A stretch of 64,000 nt of DNA from Cupriavidus gilardii (lineage in GTDB: Bacteria; Pseudomonadota; Gammaproteobacteria; Burkholderiales; Burkholderiaceae): the NCBI RefSeq assembly GCF_008801915.1, contig NZ_VZOV01000023.1, positions 1-64,000 of the forward strand, read 5' to 3'. Below the pieces are notes generated by a model that saw nothing but the letters and a program-made list of their open reading frames with translations, ran no database searches and was not told the origin of the DNA. Position 1 is the stretch's first letter, and every line of letters begins with the position of its first letter. This document shows, piece after piece, positions 23,538 to 32,806 of the stretch. A program made the translations under genes and the position numbers.

Positions 23538-26117
23538 TCAAGCCGCCGCGCTGCCCCGCGGGCGCAGGGGCACGACGTTGGCCGCGCGGCGCAGCAGCGC
23601 GCGCGTGGCCTTCCAGCCGTCGTCGGCCAGCGGCGACGACCAGACCGCCTCGTGCAGGCGCGACAGCGCCAGTGGATCGTTCAGCAGCAGCAGCTTCTGC
23701 CTGGCGCTCAGATTGTCCGGTCCATTGGTCAGCGCCTGCTGCACCAGCACCGCATGCTGGCGCTGCGTGGCCGCGGGCTGCACCACGCGCGCGGTCGCGG
23801 TCGCGCACATCAGCGCATTGGTGACCGGATCGACCACCGCGTCGACGAAGCCCGGCGTGTCGCCGGCCTCCGCCACATGGCGCTGCGTGTCGACGATCTC
23901 GCGCGGCGGCTCGGCCTCCTCGGGAATCACGAACAGGCCGGCACGGCGCGTGGCACGGCCGAGGCTGACGCGCGAGAGCCAGACCGACAGCGGGATCGAC
24001 AGCGCCAGCGCGCCGACGATCGGCAGCAGCCACCAGACGAAGCCCGGATCGAGCCAGTACACCAGCGCGCCCCACCCCAGACCCAGCACCGTGTGCCAGC
24101 CGTGGCGGCGCACCGCCTCGCCCCAGGTCGTCTCGGCGTCCTCGCGCGGCGGCGACTTCCACGAAATGCCCCAGCCGATATAGGCGGCCAGCACGAACTG
24201 CGTATGGAACAGCATCCGCACCGGCGCCAGCAACGCCGAGATCACGACCTCGATCAGCATCGACAGCATCAGCCGCAGCGCCCCGCCATAGCGGCGCGCC
24301 TGCTTCATCAGCAGCACCACGCCGAACAGCTTGGGCAGGAACAGCAGCGTCGCGGTCGCCGAGAACAGCGCCAGCGCCTTCTCCGGATGCCACTCGGGCC
24401 AGTTCGGATAGAACTGATACGGCTGCGAGAAGTATTCGGGCGGCACCAGCGCATGCTTGGCCAGCATCGCGGTCGACAGCAGCAGGAACAGGAACCACAG
24501 CGGCGCCGACAGATAGGCCATCACGCCGGTCAGGAACACCGCGCGGTGCACGGCGTGGAAGCCCTGCTTCATCCACAGCCGGAAGTTCATCAGATTGCCC
24601 TGGCACCAGCGGCGGTCGCGCTTGACCTCGTCGAGCAGGTTGGGCGGCAATTCCTCGAACGAGCCCGGCAGATCGTAGGCGATCCACACGCCCCAGCCGG
24701 CGCGGCGCATCAGCGCGGCCTCGACGAAATCGTGCGACAGGATCTCGCCGGCCAGCGGACCCTTGCCGGGCAGCGGCGCCAGCGCGCAATGCTCCATGAA
24801 GGGCTTGATGCGGATGATCGCGTTGTGGCCCCAGTAGTGCGATTCGCCCAGCTGCCAGTAATGCAGGCCGGCGGTGAACAGCGGCCCGTAGACGCGCGTG
24901 GCGAACTGCTGCACGCGCGCGTACATCGTCTCGCGGCCGGTCGCCAGCGGCGCGGTCTGGATGATGCCGGCGCCCGGGTTGGCCTCCATCAGCCGCACCA
25001 GCGTGGCCAGGCAATCGCCGCTCATCACGCTGTCGGCGTCGAGCACGACCATGTAGCGGTACTTGCTGCCCCAGCGGCGGCAGAAGTCGGCGACGTTGCC
25101 GGTCTTGCGCTTGACGCGATGGCGGCGCCAGCGATAGAAGATGCGGCCGAAGCCGTTGACGGCGCGGCAGGTCTCCATCCATGCATCGGTTTCCGCGGTG
25201 CGCAGATCGGGATTGCCGCTGTCGGACAGCACGAAGAAATCGAAGTGGGCCAGCTCGCCGGTGCGCTCCAGCGATTCGTAGGTCGCGCGCAGTCCGGCGA
25301 AGACGCGGGTCACGTCCTCGTTGCAGATCGGCATGATCACCGCGGTGCGGGCCTCGTCCGCGATCGGCGCGTTGCCGCTCGCGGAGCGCGAGATCAGATG
25401 GCGGTCCCCCCCCTTGGCCAGCACCAGGAAGCCCATCATCGCGGTCCAGAAGCCGGCCGAGACCCACGAGAACAGCACGGTGAACAGGCCCAGCGTGATC
25501 ATCTCGAGGGTGTCGTTGCCCTTGTACGGCAGCACCGTCGACATGAAGTACGTCGCCATCATCGTCTGCACGATCACCAGGAACAGCAGCACCCAGCGGC
25601 GGTGCGCGCCGGCCGGATGCCACTTGCCCTCGGCATCGGGACCGTCGTGCAACGTATCCCATGTCTCGGGAACGGGCGGCTTGCCGAGCAGCCTGCGCAC
25701 GCCGTTGCGAACGAAGGCCGCGACCAGGTGCGGCGGCCACGGCCGCGGCACCATCGACGCGCGTTTGGGCTCGGGGCCGGTGGCCACATGGACGGTGCCG
25801 TCGGCGCGCCGCTCGATCAGCGGTTCGCCGCCGATCTTCGGCTCGCCATAGGCCAGTTGCAGGCGCCGCTCGATCGAGCCGTAGGCCGCGCCCGCGGGCG
25901 AAGCCGCGCCGTCGCCGTTGGCCAGCGCCTTCTGCAGCGAACGCACGCCGGGATCGTCGCCGGTGGCATCGCCCTTGATGACGATGCCTTCATGCAGCGC
26001 GGTATCGGCGAGCAGGTCGCGGCGCTGTTCCGGCGATACCGGCAGGCGGTCGACATAGCGCTCGCACGCCGCCGCGGCCGAGCGCTGCTTTAGCCTGGGG
26101 GTAAGATGTAGCTCCAT
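23538..26117 (-). CDS. opgH: Osmoregulated periplasmic glucan glucosyltransferase
   Basis: An 859-residue inner-membrane family 2 glycosyltransferase, close to E. coli OpgH in length. It builds the beta-1,2-glucan backbone from UDP-glucose. Catalytic residues are intact: DSGN at 299-302, DADS at 360-363, HDF at 462-464, and RRWCQGN at 502-508 (the QxxRW equivalent). Membrane segments flank this domain (about 173-240, then 510-700). ATG 26117 lies inside opgG, giving a 28-base overlap, so expression is translationally linked. The C-terminal 150 residues include a cytoplasmic regulatory extension. Confidence 0.96.
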   Translation of the reverse strand: MELHLTPRLKQRSAAAACERYVDRLPVSPEQRRDLLADTALHEGIVIKGDATGDDPGVRSLQKALANGDGAASPAGAAYGSIERRLQLAYGEPKIGGEPLIERRADGTVHVATGPEPKRASMVPRPWPPHLVAAFVRNGVRRLLGKPPVPETWDTLHDGPDAEGKWHPAGAHRRWVLLFLVIVQTMMATYFMSTVLPYKGNDTLEMITLGLFTVLFSWVSAGFWTAMMGFLVLAKGGDRHLISRSASGNAPIADEARTAVIMPICNEDVTRVFAGLRATYESLERTGELAHFDFFVLSDSGNPDLRTAETDAWMETCRAVNGFGRIFYRWRRHRVKRKTGNVADFCRRWGSKYRYMVVLDADSVMSGDCLATLVRLMEANPGAGIIQTAPLATGRETMYARVQQFATRVYGPLFTAGLHYWQLGESHYWGHNAIIRIKPFMEHCALAPLPGKGPLAGEILSHDFVEAALMRRAGWGVWIAYDLPGSFEELPPNLLDEVKRDRRWCQGNLMNFRLWMKQGFHAVHRAVFLTGVMAYLSAPLWFLFLLLSTAMLAKHALVPPEYFSQPYQFYPNWPEWHPEKALALFSATATLLFLPKLFGVVLLMKQARRYGGALRLMLSMLIEVVISALLAPVRMLFHTQFVLAAYIGWGISWKSPPREDAETTWGEAVRRHGWHTVLGLGWGALVYWLDPGFVWWLLPIVGALALSIPLSVWLSRVSLGRATRRAGLFVIPEEAEPPREIVDTQRHVAEAGDTPGFVDAVVDPVTNALMCATATARVVQPAATQRQHAVLVQQALTNGPDNLSARQKLLLLNDPLALSRLHEAVWSSPLADDGWKATRALLRRAANVVPLRPRGSAAA

Positions 26118-27682
26118 GTCTCTGACAGGGTTGTGTTGCCGTTGCGAAGATAGCCGCGCAACTCGACCGGCTTGTTCTCGTCCTTGCGGCGCAGGAACAT
26201 CGTCATGCGCCAGCCACCGGTGGCCTCGTTGCGCTGCGTCGTCGTGCGCAGCAGTTCGGCGTTGCCATCGGCCGATACCACCGCATCCAGATGCGCGGCG
26301 GGATCGAGCTTCTTGAAGACGGGGCCTTCGAAGTCCACCAGCAGCGAGAAGCTGTTGTCTTCCTTGTTGCGGGTCAGCCCCTGCCCGCGGCGGGTCTGCG
26401 TGACCCACGACAGCGGCGGCATGCGCTCGCGATCCTTCTGCCACAGCAGCCGGTATTCGAGATCGAACGGCTGCTTCGGCTTGGGCGGATTGTCGGGGAC
26501 CCAGTAGGCCACGATGTTGTCGTTGGTCTCGTCCGGCGTCGGGATCATCACCAGCTCGACGCGGCCCGAACCCCAGTTGCCCCGCGGTTCGACCCAGCCG
26601 CTCGGCCGGCGTTCATACCATTCGCCGATTTCCTGGTAGCTCGAGAACGAGCGGTCGCGCTGCATCAGGCCGAAGCCCTGCGGATTGGTCGCCGAGAACG
26701 AGGTCACCAGCAGGCGTTTCGGATTGACCAGCGGACGCCAGATCCATTCGCCGGTACCCAGCTGGATCGACAGGCCGTCGGAGTCGTGCACCTCGGGACG
26801 GAACTCCGGCGCGGCCGGCGGCTGGTTCTCGCCGAACAGATACATGCTGGTCAGCGGTGCCAGCCCCAGCTTGGTGACGTTCTCGCGCAGATAGAGGCGC
26901 GCCTTGACCTCGGTCTCGGTATCGGTGCCCGGCTTGATGACGAAGCGATAGGCGCCGCTCATGCGGCGCGAATCCATCAGCGCATAGATCACCAGCTGCT
27001 TGTCCCCGGGTGCGGGACGCTCGATCCAGTACTCGACGAAGCGCGGAAACTCCTCGCCCGACGCGAGCGCGGTGTCGACGGCCAGGCCGCGCGCCGACAG
27101 GCCGTACCACTGGTCCTTGCCGACGCCGCGGAAATAGCTCGCGCCGACGAAGGACACCACCTCGTCCTTGTGCTTGCCGTTGACCGGATGCAGCACGCGA
27201 AAGCCCGCAAAGCCCAGGCCCTTGAGCATCTCGGGGTCGAACTTGTGCGAGCCGTAGTTGAAGTCGGCCGGATTGAAGCGCATCTCGCGCACGCGGTTGC
27301 CGGTGACCTCGTTGATCTTGACGGGCTGGTCGAACACCATGCCCTCGTGGAAGAACGACAGCTCGAACGGCAGCCTGGTATTGCGCCAGACGAAACGTTC
27401 GGGCTTGTACTGGATCTCGCGATAGCGCGGATACGACAGCTCGCGCAGCTCGGTCGGCAGATGGGCCTTGGGCGCCTTGTACGGGGAATTGGCCAGCTGG
27501 CGCGCGCGCGCCGCCACGGTATCGAAGCTGAACGCATGCGCCGCCATCGCGAAGCAGGCCAGCGCACCGGCACACAGCCAGCGTCCCAGTCGCAGGCCGT
27601 CGAAGCGCGTCGGCGACATCGGCCGGCGCGAACGGGCGGAAAGCGGCGGAGAAATGGCGGAGTCGATCATGAATGCCGTCAT
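26090..27682 (-). CDS. opgG: Periplasmic glucan biosynthesis protein OpgG
   Basis: A 530-residue periplasmic protein needed for osmoregulated periplasmic glucan branching and release. The signal peptide ([21 protein letters not shown]) lies about 40 residues in, behind a long basic leader, so the true start may be internal: ATG 27682, ATG 27670 or the later Met in [10 protein letters not shown]. Mature blocks match the family: [55 protein letters not shown] and [16 protein letters not shown], divided by intervening residues. It overlaps opgH by 28 bases. An AT-rich upstream segment near 27830-27960 probably holds the promoter. Confidence 0.95.
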   Translation of the reverse strand: MTAFMIDSAISPPLSARSRRPMSPTRFDGLRLGRWLCAGALACFAMAAHAFSFDTVAARARQLANSPYKAPKAHLPTELRELSYPRYREIQYKPERFVWRNTRLPFELSFFHEGMVFDQPVKINEVTGNRVREMRFNPADFNYGSHKFDPEMLKGLGFAGFRVLHPVNGKHKDEVVSFVGASYFRGVGKDQWYGLSARGLAVDTALASGEEFPRFVEYWIERPAPGDKQLVIYALMDSRRMSGAYRFVIKPGTDTETEVKARLYLRENVTKLGLAPLTSMYLFGENQPPAAPEFRPEVHDSDGLSIQLGTGEWIWRPLVNPKRLLVTSFSATNPQGFGLMQRDRSFSSYQEIGEWYERRPSGWVEPRGNWGSGRVELVMIPTPDETNDNIVAYWVPDNPPKPKQPFDLEYRLLWQKDRERMPPLSWVTQTRRGQGLTRNKEDNSFSLLVDFEGPVFKKLDPAAHLDAVVSADGNAELLRTTTQRNEATGGWRMTMFLRRKDENKPVELRGYLRNGNTTLSETWSYILPPG

Positions 27683-28411
27683 CAAAGGCGGTAGTCGGTA
27701 ATGCAATTGGTTATTCGGGAAGCCGCGGACAGTGGCGCGGAAACTCGTCGATGGCCAGGCCGGATGACCGGTGCCTGAGCCGCCCCGTGACGGACTATGC
27801 CGGGGGCTGTGACTTGGGTGACGCTTGGAAGGTATTGGATTTGCTGCAATGCGGGACAAAACCTTAACAAATTTGCCTACCAAAAGTCACGTTTCGATCA
27901 CGCAACGGTTGCAACAATTTGAAACGATTGTTGATTATTCGTCTCTTGACTGCTCAACGTCGGGTATCCTCCTTATGACTCGAATGACGCCGGCATTGCA
28001 CCGCAACAAACCGGCCGCCAGGCGGCGCACGCAAACGCCCTTCCGCCCCTGTCGTCCTGCGCACAGGAGCAGCGAATCGGTGACGGGATCGGATGCGCGC
28101 CGGACGGCACGCGGGTCGGTTGCGGATGCGGCCGTGGCTTCCGGCGGGAGGCCGGCACGCGAACGGGCCGCAGCGGGCGCGACGATTGAAACTAGGCCCG
28201 TGCCCTTGCCGCGTCAATCAGGCGCTGTCCGACAAAACGGTGCATTGGTGGGCCGGGACACGCACGCCGCCGTCCCGCCGCCTCGGCCGGTGCCCGCGCG
28301 CACTACAATCGACCGATCCGCCCGATGGCGACCCGATGTGCGATGGGTCTTGCCCGCGCCGCCCCCGCCGCCTCGCCTGCTCAGATGATCTCGCCCACCA
28401 AGGGGATGCCG
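27683..28411. other. Long non-coding stretch with an AT-rich island
   Basis: In 729 bases I see no convincing gene; the open frames here have Pro/Arg/Ala-rich, codon-atypical translations. Bases 27830-27965 are strikingly AT-rich for this window. They contain GCAAC-G-GTTGC (27902-27912) immediately followed by CAACAAT-N8-ATTGTTG (27912-27933), two abutting inverted repeats. On the minus strand, GTGACT and GTTAAG-like boxes are spaced plausibly for an opgGH promoter. The remaining 28000-28400 is GC-rich with no clear features. The stretch could hold regulatory sites for opgGH, an sRNA or remnant DNA. Confidence 0.5.
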
Positions 28412-28825
28412 ATGCCGCATGCAGCGCCCGCCCGTCTGCCGCTGCCGCCGGAGCTTGCGCCACTGGTATTCGCGCTGGCCCTGGGCGCGCCGTCGCCGGC
28501 ACGGGCTTACGTCGACCACTATCTGACCAGCACGATCGCCGGCACGATGACGCAGAGCGAGGCGCGCGCCTTCGCTTCCGCGGTCAACCGCGCCCTGACC
28601 GCGACCGAGGACGGCACCGCGGTGTCGTGGCGCACCCAGGCGACGCCGCGGCGCCCGGCCACCTACGCCCGGATCACGCCGCTGCAGAGCAAGACCGACC
28701 GCGGCCAGCCCTGCCGCCAGATCCGCAGCGAACTGAAGCGGTCCAGCAACGAGGAAAGCTGGACGGGCTGGTTCTGCAAGCAGCCCGATGGCCGCTGGCG
28801 GGCACGTGCCGTCGAGGACGAATAA
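28412..28825 (+). CDS. Small exported protein resembling RT0821/Lpp0805 surface family
   Basis: A 137-residue protein with a hydrophobic leader (LAPLVFALALGAPSPARA) and a mature domain beginning YVDHYLTSTIAGTMTQSEARA. The C-terminal half has the pattern of small outer-membrane surface-antigen domains: VSWRTQATPRR, then an ARITPLQSK strand, QPCRQIRSE with Cys, and WTGWFCKQPDGRWRA with a second Cys, probably a disulfide pair. ATG 28412 is chosen because AAGGGG lies six bases upstream; ATG 28406 is adjacent. Family assignment is from pattern only. It is monocistronic. Confidence 0.7.
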   Translation: MPHAAPARLPLPPELAPLVFALALGAPSPARAYVDHYLTSTIAGTMTQSEARAFASAVNRALTATEDGTAVSWRTQATPRRPATYARITPLQSKTDRGQPCRQIRSELKRSSNEESWTGWFCKQPDGRWRARAVEDE

Positions 28826-28914
28826 CGAAGGAAACAGCGGGGATGGAAGCAGCCGGCAATGACCTTGCCGGCTCCAGGGGAAGGCCGCTCAGCGGCGAGC
28901 GCGCACCACGGCGC

Positions 28915-29496
28915 TCAGCGGCACAGGCGTGCCATCACCTCGCCGGCCAGCGAGCCGGACGAGACCGGCCGCGGTGTCGCGCGCTGCGGCGAGCGGATCG
29001 TGTAAAGCGGCTCGCCGCGCGCGAATCGGCGGGGAAACAGCGTCTGTTCGACCACCGCATACATCGACGTCGCGCAGTCCAGCACCATCCGCCGCAGCGA
29101 CGACTGGATCGGCTCGCCGCTGGTGGTGTGGATGGCGCCGCCGACCGGCGCGTTGCGCATCACGACCACACCGATGCGCGCGCCCTGGCGGCGCACCGAG
29201 CGCTGGTCCAGGTACGAGATCACGCCGTTGGCGCCCATCAGCGGCAGCCAGCGCTGCGGATCGGGCGCGGACGGGTCTGGCGCGGCCAGCGTCACGCAAC
29301 CCTCGCGCGGTGTCGACCGAAACACGGTGCCGCCATTCGGTCCCTGGCATTGATAGAGTCCGCCCGCGGCGGCCGGGATCACCTTGCCGCCCGCGGTGTC
29401 GGCGTGGGCGTCGGCGCTGAATGCCGGCGCCAGCGTCAGCGAGGCGGCCAACAGCAGCGGCGCGAGCCAAGCGGAAGAACGCAAGCGAAGGGACAT
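28915..29496 (-). CDS. Exported hypothetical protein with DUF4124-like N-terminal segment
   Basis: A 193-residue protein with a signal peptide (SSAWLAPLLLAASLTLAPAF to ADAHA). The next block, GGLYQCQGPNGGTVFRSTP with REGCVTL, resembles the DUF4124 type, in which an aromatic-Cys segment reads like YRCxDxxGxxxyss. The second half (WLPLMGANGVISYLDQRSV, then RMVLDCATSMYAVVEQTLF) resembles surface-adhesin-like domains found in Burkholderiales. ATG 29496 gives the cleanest signal peptide; 29553 is the alternative. Function unknown. It faces the preceding small exported gene tail to tail. Confidence 0.72.
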   Translation of the reverse strand: MSLRLRSSAWLAPLLLAASLTLAPAFSADAHADTAGGKVIPAAAGGLYQCQGPNGGTVFRSTPREGCVTLAAPDPSAPDPQRWLPLMGANGVISYLDQRSVRRQGARIGVVVMRNAPVGGAIHTTSGEPIQSSLRRMVLDCATSMYAVVEQTLFPRRFARGEPLYTIRSPQRATPRPVSSGSLAGEVMARLCR

Positions 29497-29800
29497 GGCG
29501 CCGGCGCTGAGGGCGCGGCGGCGCGGTGCGGGCGTGGCGACACGAGACGACATGATGCGGGGCGCGTTGGCAAGACAGGGACGGCCCGGGGACCGGCGGC
29601 AGGCGCGGCCGCGAGATGCACGGGCCGCGCGACAGCCGGTATTGTCGCACAGCGACGCGCCGCGGCGGCCGCAACGGTGCCGCCGGCGGCGGCATTCGAT
29701 GCGGATCGCGCCGTGTATCGGGCCGTGTATCGGGCCGTGTATCGGGCCGTGTGTCGGGCCGTACTTTGCGCGGTGATTCAGGCCCCGGTCGGCGCCGGCC
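29497..29800. other. Intergenic region between an exported protein gene and ribB
   Basis: It contains the possible N-terminal extension of the exported protein (to 29553), GC-rich sequence, and a 12-bp tandem array (29711-29764, listed separately). No ORF looks real. The region receives the 3' end of ribB from the right, but no stem-loop with a T-tract is evident. Confidence 0.5.
29711..29764. repeat. 12-bp tandem repeat, four units plus partial
   Basis: Units CCGTGTATCGGG at 29711, 29723 and 29735 are identical; 29747 differs by one base (CCGTGTGTCGGG), and a partial unit CCGTAC follows. It sits just beyond the stop of ribB, in non-coding DNA, and would be prone to copy-number change. Confidence 0.9.
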
Positions 29801-30520
29801 TCAGTGCCCCTGCTCGCGCCAGGCGACCAGCTCGGCGATGGTCAGTACCGGCAGATCGTGCTGCGCGGCGAAAGCCAGCGCCTGTTCGTAGCGTGCCATC
29901 GTGCCATCCGGATTCATCAGCTCGCACAGCACCGCGGCCGGCTTCAGGCCGGCCAGCCGCGCCAGCTCGACCGATCCCTCGGTATGGCCACGGCGGGTCA
30001 GCACGCCGCCGTCGGCGGCCACCAGCGGAAACACGTGGCCGGGACTGACGACCGCGTCGAGCCCGGCATCGTCGGCGATCGCCGCGCGGATCGTGGTGAT
30101 CCGGTCGACCGCGCTGACGCCGGTGGTGACGCCGGTGCGGGCCTCGATCGACACCGTGAACGCGGTGCCGTACTGGCTGCGATTGTTTTCGACCATCGGC
30201 CGCAGCCCCAGCTGCGCGACCTTCTCGCGCGTCAGGCACAGGCAGACGATGCCGCTGCATTCGCGGATCAGCATCGCCATGTTGGCCGGCGTCAGCCGCT
30301 CGGCCGCGACGATCAGGTCGGCCTCGTTCTCGCGGTCGTGGTCGTCCATCAGCACCACGGGACGGCCTTCGCGCATGGCCTGCAGCGCCTGCTCGATGCG
30401 GGTCGGCAGATCGTGGGGAAGCGCCGGCACGATGGCGTCGGCAGGATCGGCGGCAGCCGGCGCGAACGCGGCGTGGTCGGCGGAAATATCGGCTTGGGAA
30501 GTGGACAGCGTGGACAGCAT
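29801..30520 (-). CDS. ribB: 3,4-dihydroxy-2-butanone-4-phosphate synthase
   Basis: A 239-residue enzyme that converts ribulose 5-phosphate to dihydroxybutanone phosphate and formate for riboflavin synthesis. The active-site block is [16 protein letters not shown] with its acidic residues. Later blocks are [13 protein letters not shown], the substrate-loop region [19 protein letters not shown], and [16 protein letters not shown]. It lacks a RibA (GTP cyclohydrolase II) domain, so it is the single-domain form with a 35-residue leader. ATG 30520 is preceded by AAGGAG. An FMN riboswitch about 245 bases upstream controls it. Confidence 0.95.
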   Translation of the reverse strand: MLSTLSTSQADISADHAAFAPAAADPADAIVPALPHDLPTRIEQALQAMREGRPVVLMDDHDRENEADLIVAAERLTPANMAMLIRECSGIVCLCLTREKVAQLGLRPMVENNRSQYGTAFTVSIEARTGVTTGVSAVDRITTIRAAIADDAGLDAVVSPGHVFPLVAADGGVLTRRGHTEGSVELARLAGLKPAAVLCELMNPDGTMARYEQALAFAAQHDLPVLTIAELVAWREQGH

Positions 30521-30764
30521 TGAAACGCTCCTTGCGTAAAGATCAACGGGCGTTTCAGGGGATTGGCGGCGCAAGCGGGAGCGCGCACGACGGCCGGCTC
30601 GAAGCGCCGACCTGCGTGATCGTCCGCGACGCTGTCCATTCGCGCATGGCCAGGCGACGAGCCGCCGGCCGCATGCAGGGGCACGCGACCGCGCAGCCCG
30701 CGCCGTTCCAGCCGAATCGCATGAGGCGGCAGTGAAGCGGCAGCGATGCTTGCTCGCCCATCTT

Positions 30765-30945
30765 CTTTCATCCGGACTATGACCGTCGGCCCTGGCCTCT
30801 CACCAGGTCTGCTGACCCCGCGCGCAACCATGTCGGATACAACGAAGACATGGAACGACGCGGGCGCTCGCGGGCTCGCCGGCCGCGTCGGAGAACGCGT
30901 CCGGCATACCGCCGGTGGGGACTTTCACCCCGCCCTGAAGACGTA
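30765..30945 (-). ncRNA. FMN riboswitch (RFN element)
   Basis: On the minus strand the 5' part reads TCTTCAGGGCGGGGTGAAAG then TCCCCACCGGCGGTATGCC, the classic RFN start. The 3' part reads GTCAGCAGACCTGGTGAGAG, then GCCAGGGCCGACGGTCATAG and TCCGGATGAAAGAAGATG, the conserved RFN end. One variable arm, from about 30825 to 30895, is expanded. FMN binding should repress the downstream ribB. The 245-base leader between aptamer and ATG is long and could hold a terminator or translational switch; I did not resolve which. Confidence 0.95.
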
Positions 30946-31249
30946 ACGAAACCGGCGAAACGCGCTTGCTCTTCGAGGAATCGTGGGCCGATTCCCAAAG
31001 GCGCAGGCCCGCGCCGGCGTTGCGATGTTATCACGCGATGCGGCGTAAGCGCCCGATCTGTACTACAACTAAACGACTTGCGCGGGCGCCGCGCCCGCCA
31101 TGCGGACGCCGGAATCCCTCGAGCCGCCGCAGGCTTTCCGCGCTCTCCCCGCGTTTCCCGTTCCCGTTTTTCTTGCCGCGATCACGATGCCATTCGACGA
31201 CGACCCGTTTGCCCGCCTGTCCCGCCGCCCTTCCCCATCCCGTCAGTCC

Positions 31250-31786
31250 ATGCGAGCGCTGCGCTGGCTCGTCGCCCTGCCCCTGCTGATTGCCGGCACC
31301 GCGGCATGGGCCGACCCCACCGTGCAGATCGCCTACGGCACCGACAGCCGCACCGATGTGCGCAAGGTCGATATCGCCTTCGGCTGGGACTCCGGCTATG
31401 GCTGGGGCGACCCGACCGGCCTGCGGCTCGGCCTGCTGTGGGAGGTCAATGTCGCGCGCTGGGACAGCACCAGCGACGCCAACCCGCGCAACCTGTGGGA
31501 GATCGGCGCGCAGCCGGTGCTGCGGCTGGCCTGGCAGCGCCATCGCTGGGTGCCCTTCCTCGAGGCATCGATCGGCGTGCGCTTGATGAGCGGGACCCGG
31601 ACTTCGGACAACCACACGATGTCGACCGCGTTCCAGTTCTCCGACATGGCAGGCGTCGGCATCGCCTTCGGCAAGGACCAGCGCTTCGCCGTCGGCTACC
31701 GCTACCAGCACATCTCGAATGCCGGCATCAAGAAGCCGAACCCCGGCTCGGACTTCCATACCGCCTATCTGCGCTACCGGTTCTGA
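31250..31786 (+). CDS. pagL: PagL-type lipid A 3-O-deacylase
   Basis: A 178-residue outer-membrane beta-barrel that would remove the 3-O acyl chain of lipid A. The signal peptide is MRALRWLVALPLLIAGTAAWA. The catalytic signature YRYQHISNAGIKKPNPG gives His154 and Ser156, and the protein ends in the terminal aromatic FYR-type signal (AYLRYRF). From memory of Pseudomonas PagL, the third triad member is Glu 14 residues after the His; here that position is Asp168, an unusual substitution. ATG 31250 is chosen for its signal peptide over ATG 31187. The 3' end overlaps the convergent regulator by 13 bases. Confidence 0.9.
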   Translation: MRALRWLVALPLLIAGTAAWADPTVQIAYGTDSRTDVRKVDIAFGWDSGYGWGDPTGLRLGLLWEVNVARWDSTSDANPRNLWEIGAQPVLRLAWQRHRWVPFLEASIGVRLMSGTRTSDNHTMSTAFQFSDMAGVGIAFGKDQRFAVGYRYQHISNAGIKKPNPGSDFHTAYLRYRF

Positions 31787-32679
31787 ACGGCGGCGGGCGC
31801 CGCGTCGTGCCCCAGCGCTTCGAGCGCGAGGCGCGACGGTTCGTCGGCGGGGAAGAAGCATTCGATCCGCAGTTCCTGCAGCGTGACGTCATGCGGATTG
31901 CCCAGCGTGGTCAGCGTCGAGAACAGCGAGGCCTGGAAGCCGTCGGCGCGCAGCACCACCGGCAGCACCGGCGGCAGCGGGCCTTCGCTGCCGTCGTCGT
32001 CCGCGTGCGGCACGCCGCCGGGGCCGATCATTTCCGGATGCCATTGCGCGATGCGGGCGAAGATCTCGCGCGCCACCCGGTCGTGCGCCTGCGCCTGCAG
32101 CTCCTGCCAGACGCGTCGCAGCAGATAGCGGCCGACCTGATGGGCGTTCTCGATCATTGGCCACAGCCCCTGCGGATCGAACACGGTCAGCATCAGGTTG
32201 ATGCGCGGGCCGCCGCCCGCATCGTTGCCCAGGCCCTCGGGCAGCACCGCGACGGCGCGGCCGTCGAGCAGCACGTCGACCATGCGCCGATAGGCGCGGT
32301 TGGCATCGCTGATGTTCCAGAAGCGGTCCAGCACCACCGCCGGATACGGCTCCTGCTTGGCGAGGATCAGCGCGATCGCCTGGCGCACCATCTGCAGCGG
32401 CGGCTCGGCCAGCGCGTGCTCGCTGTAAGCGGGGGCGAAGCCGGCCGCCAGCAGCAGCCGGTTGCGCTGGCGCAGCGGCACGCCGAGCCGGTCCGACAGC
32501 GCGAGGATCATCTCGCGGCTGGGCCGTGCGCGGCCCGATTCCAGAAAGCTGATATGCCGCTGCGACACCCCCGCCGCAAGCGACAGCGCGAGCTGGCTGT
32601 AGCCGCGGCGCCCGCGCCAGTAGCGCAGCAGGGCGGGAAAGTCGAGGGCGGTTTCGGAGGCGGGGGTCAGCGTGTCCAT
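31774..32679 (-). CDS. XRE-family regulator with MmyB-like ligand domain
   Basis: A 301-residue regulator. The N-terminal helix-turn-helix is in YSQLALSLAAGVSQRHISFLE (shown as SQLALSLAAGVSQRHISF), followed by SGRARPSREMILALSDRLGV. The C-terminal part is the MmyB-like ligand-binding domain (PAVVLDRFWNISDANRAYRR, then LRIECFFPADEPS). Family members often control an adjacent short-chain dehydrogenase, but here the neighbours are pagL and, divergently, a CNNM transporter, so the target is unclear. The 3' end overlaps pagL by 13 bases. Confidence 0.9.
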   Translation of the reverse strand: MDTLTPASETALDFPALLRYWRGRRGYSQLALSLAAGVSQRHISFLESGRARPSREMILALSDRLGVPLRQRNRLLLAAGFAPAYSEHALAEPPLQMVRQAIALILAKQEPYPAVVLDRFWNISDANRAYRRMVDVLLDGRAVAVLPEGLGNDAGGGPRINLMLTVFDPQGLWPMIENAHQVGRYLLRRVWQELQAQAHDRVAREIFARIAQWHPEMIGPGGVPHADDDGSEGPLPPVLPVVLRADGFQASLFSTLTTLGNPHDVTLQELRIECFFPADEPSRLALEALGHDAAPAAVQNR

Positions 32680-32806
32680 GGCCGCATTACAGCATGCGGC
32701 GCGCGCTGTGGCGATAACCTGCCAGGTAATGAACGGCAGGCGTGCCACATGCCGATGTTATGCTTGACGGCTCGACAACACCCGCGCGCGTAGGGCGCGC
32801 ACCCTG

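Noticed and set aside
23652..26093. Plus-strand open frame of about 800 residues inside opgH
   Set aside because: Antisense shadow; opgH has intact catalytic motifs in the other strand.
27825..28388. Possible 187-residue gene in the long gap
   Set aside because: Pro/Arg/Ala-rich after the first 45 codons, no ribosome site, crosses the AT-rich regulatory-looking island.
29711..29764. CRISPR-like array near ribB
   Set aside because: A head-to-tail 12-bp tandem repeat without spacers.
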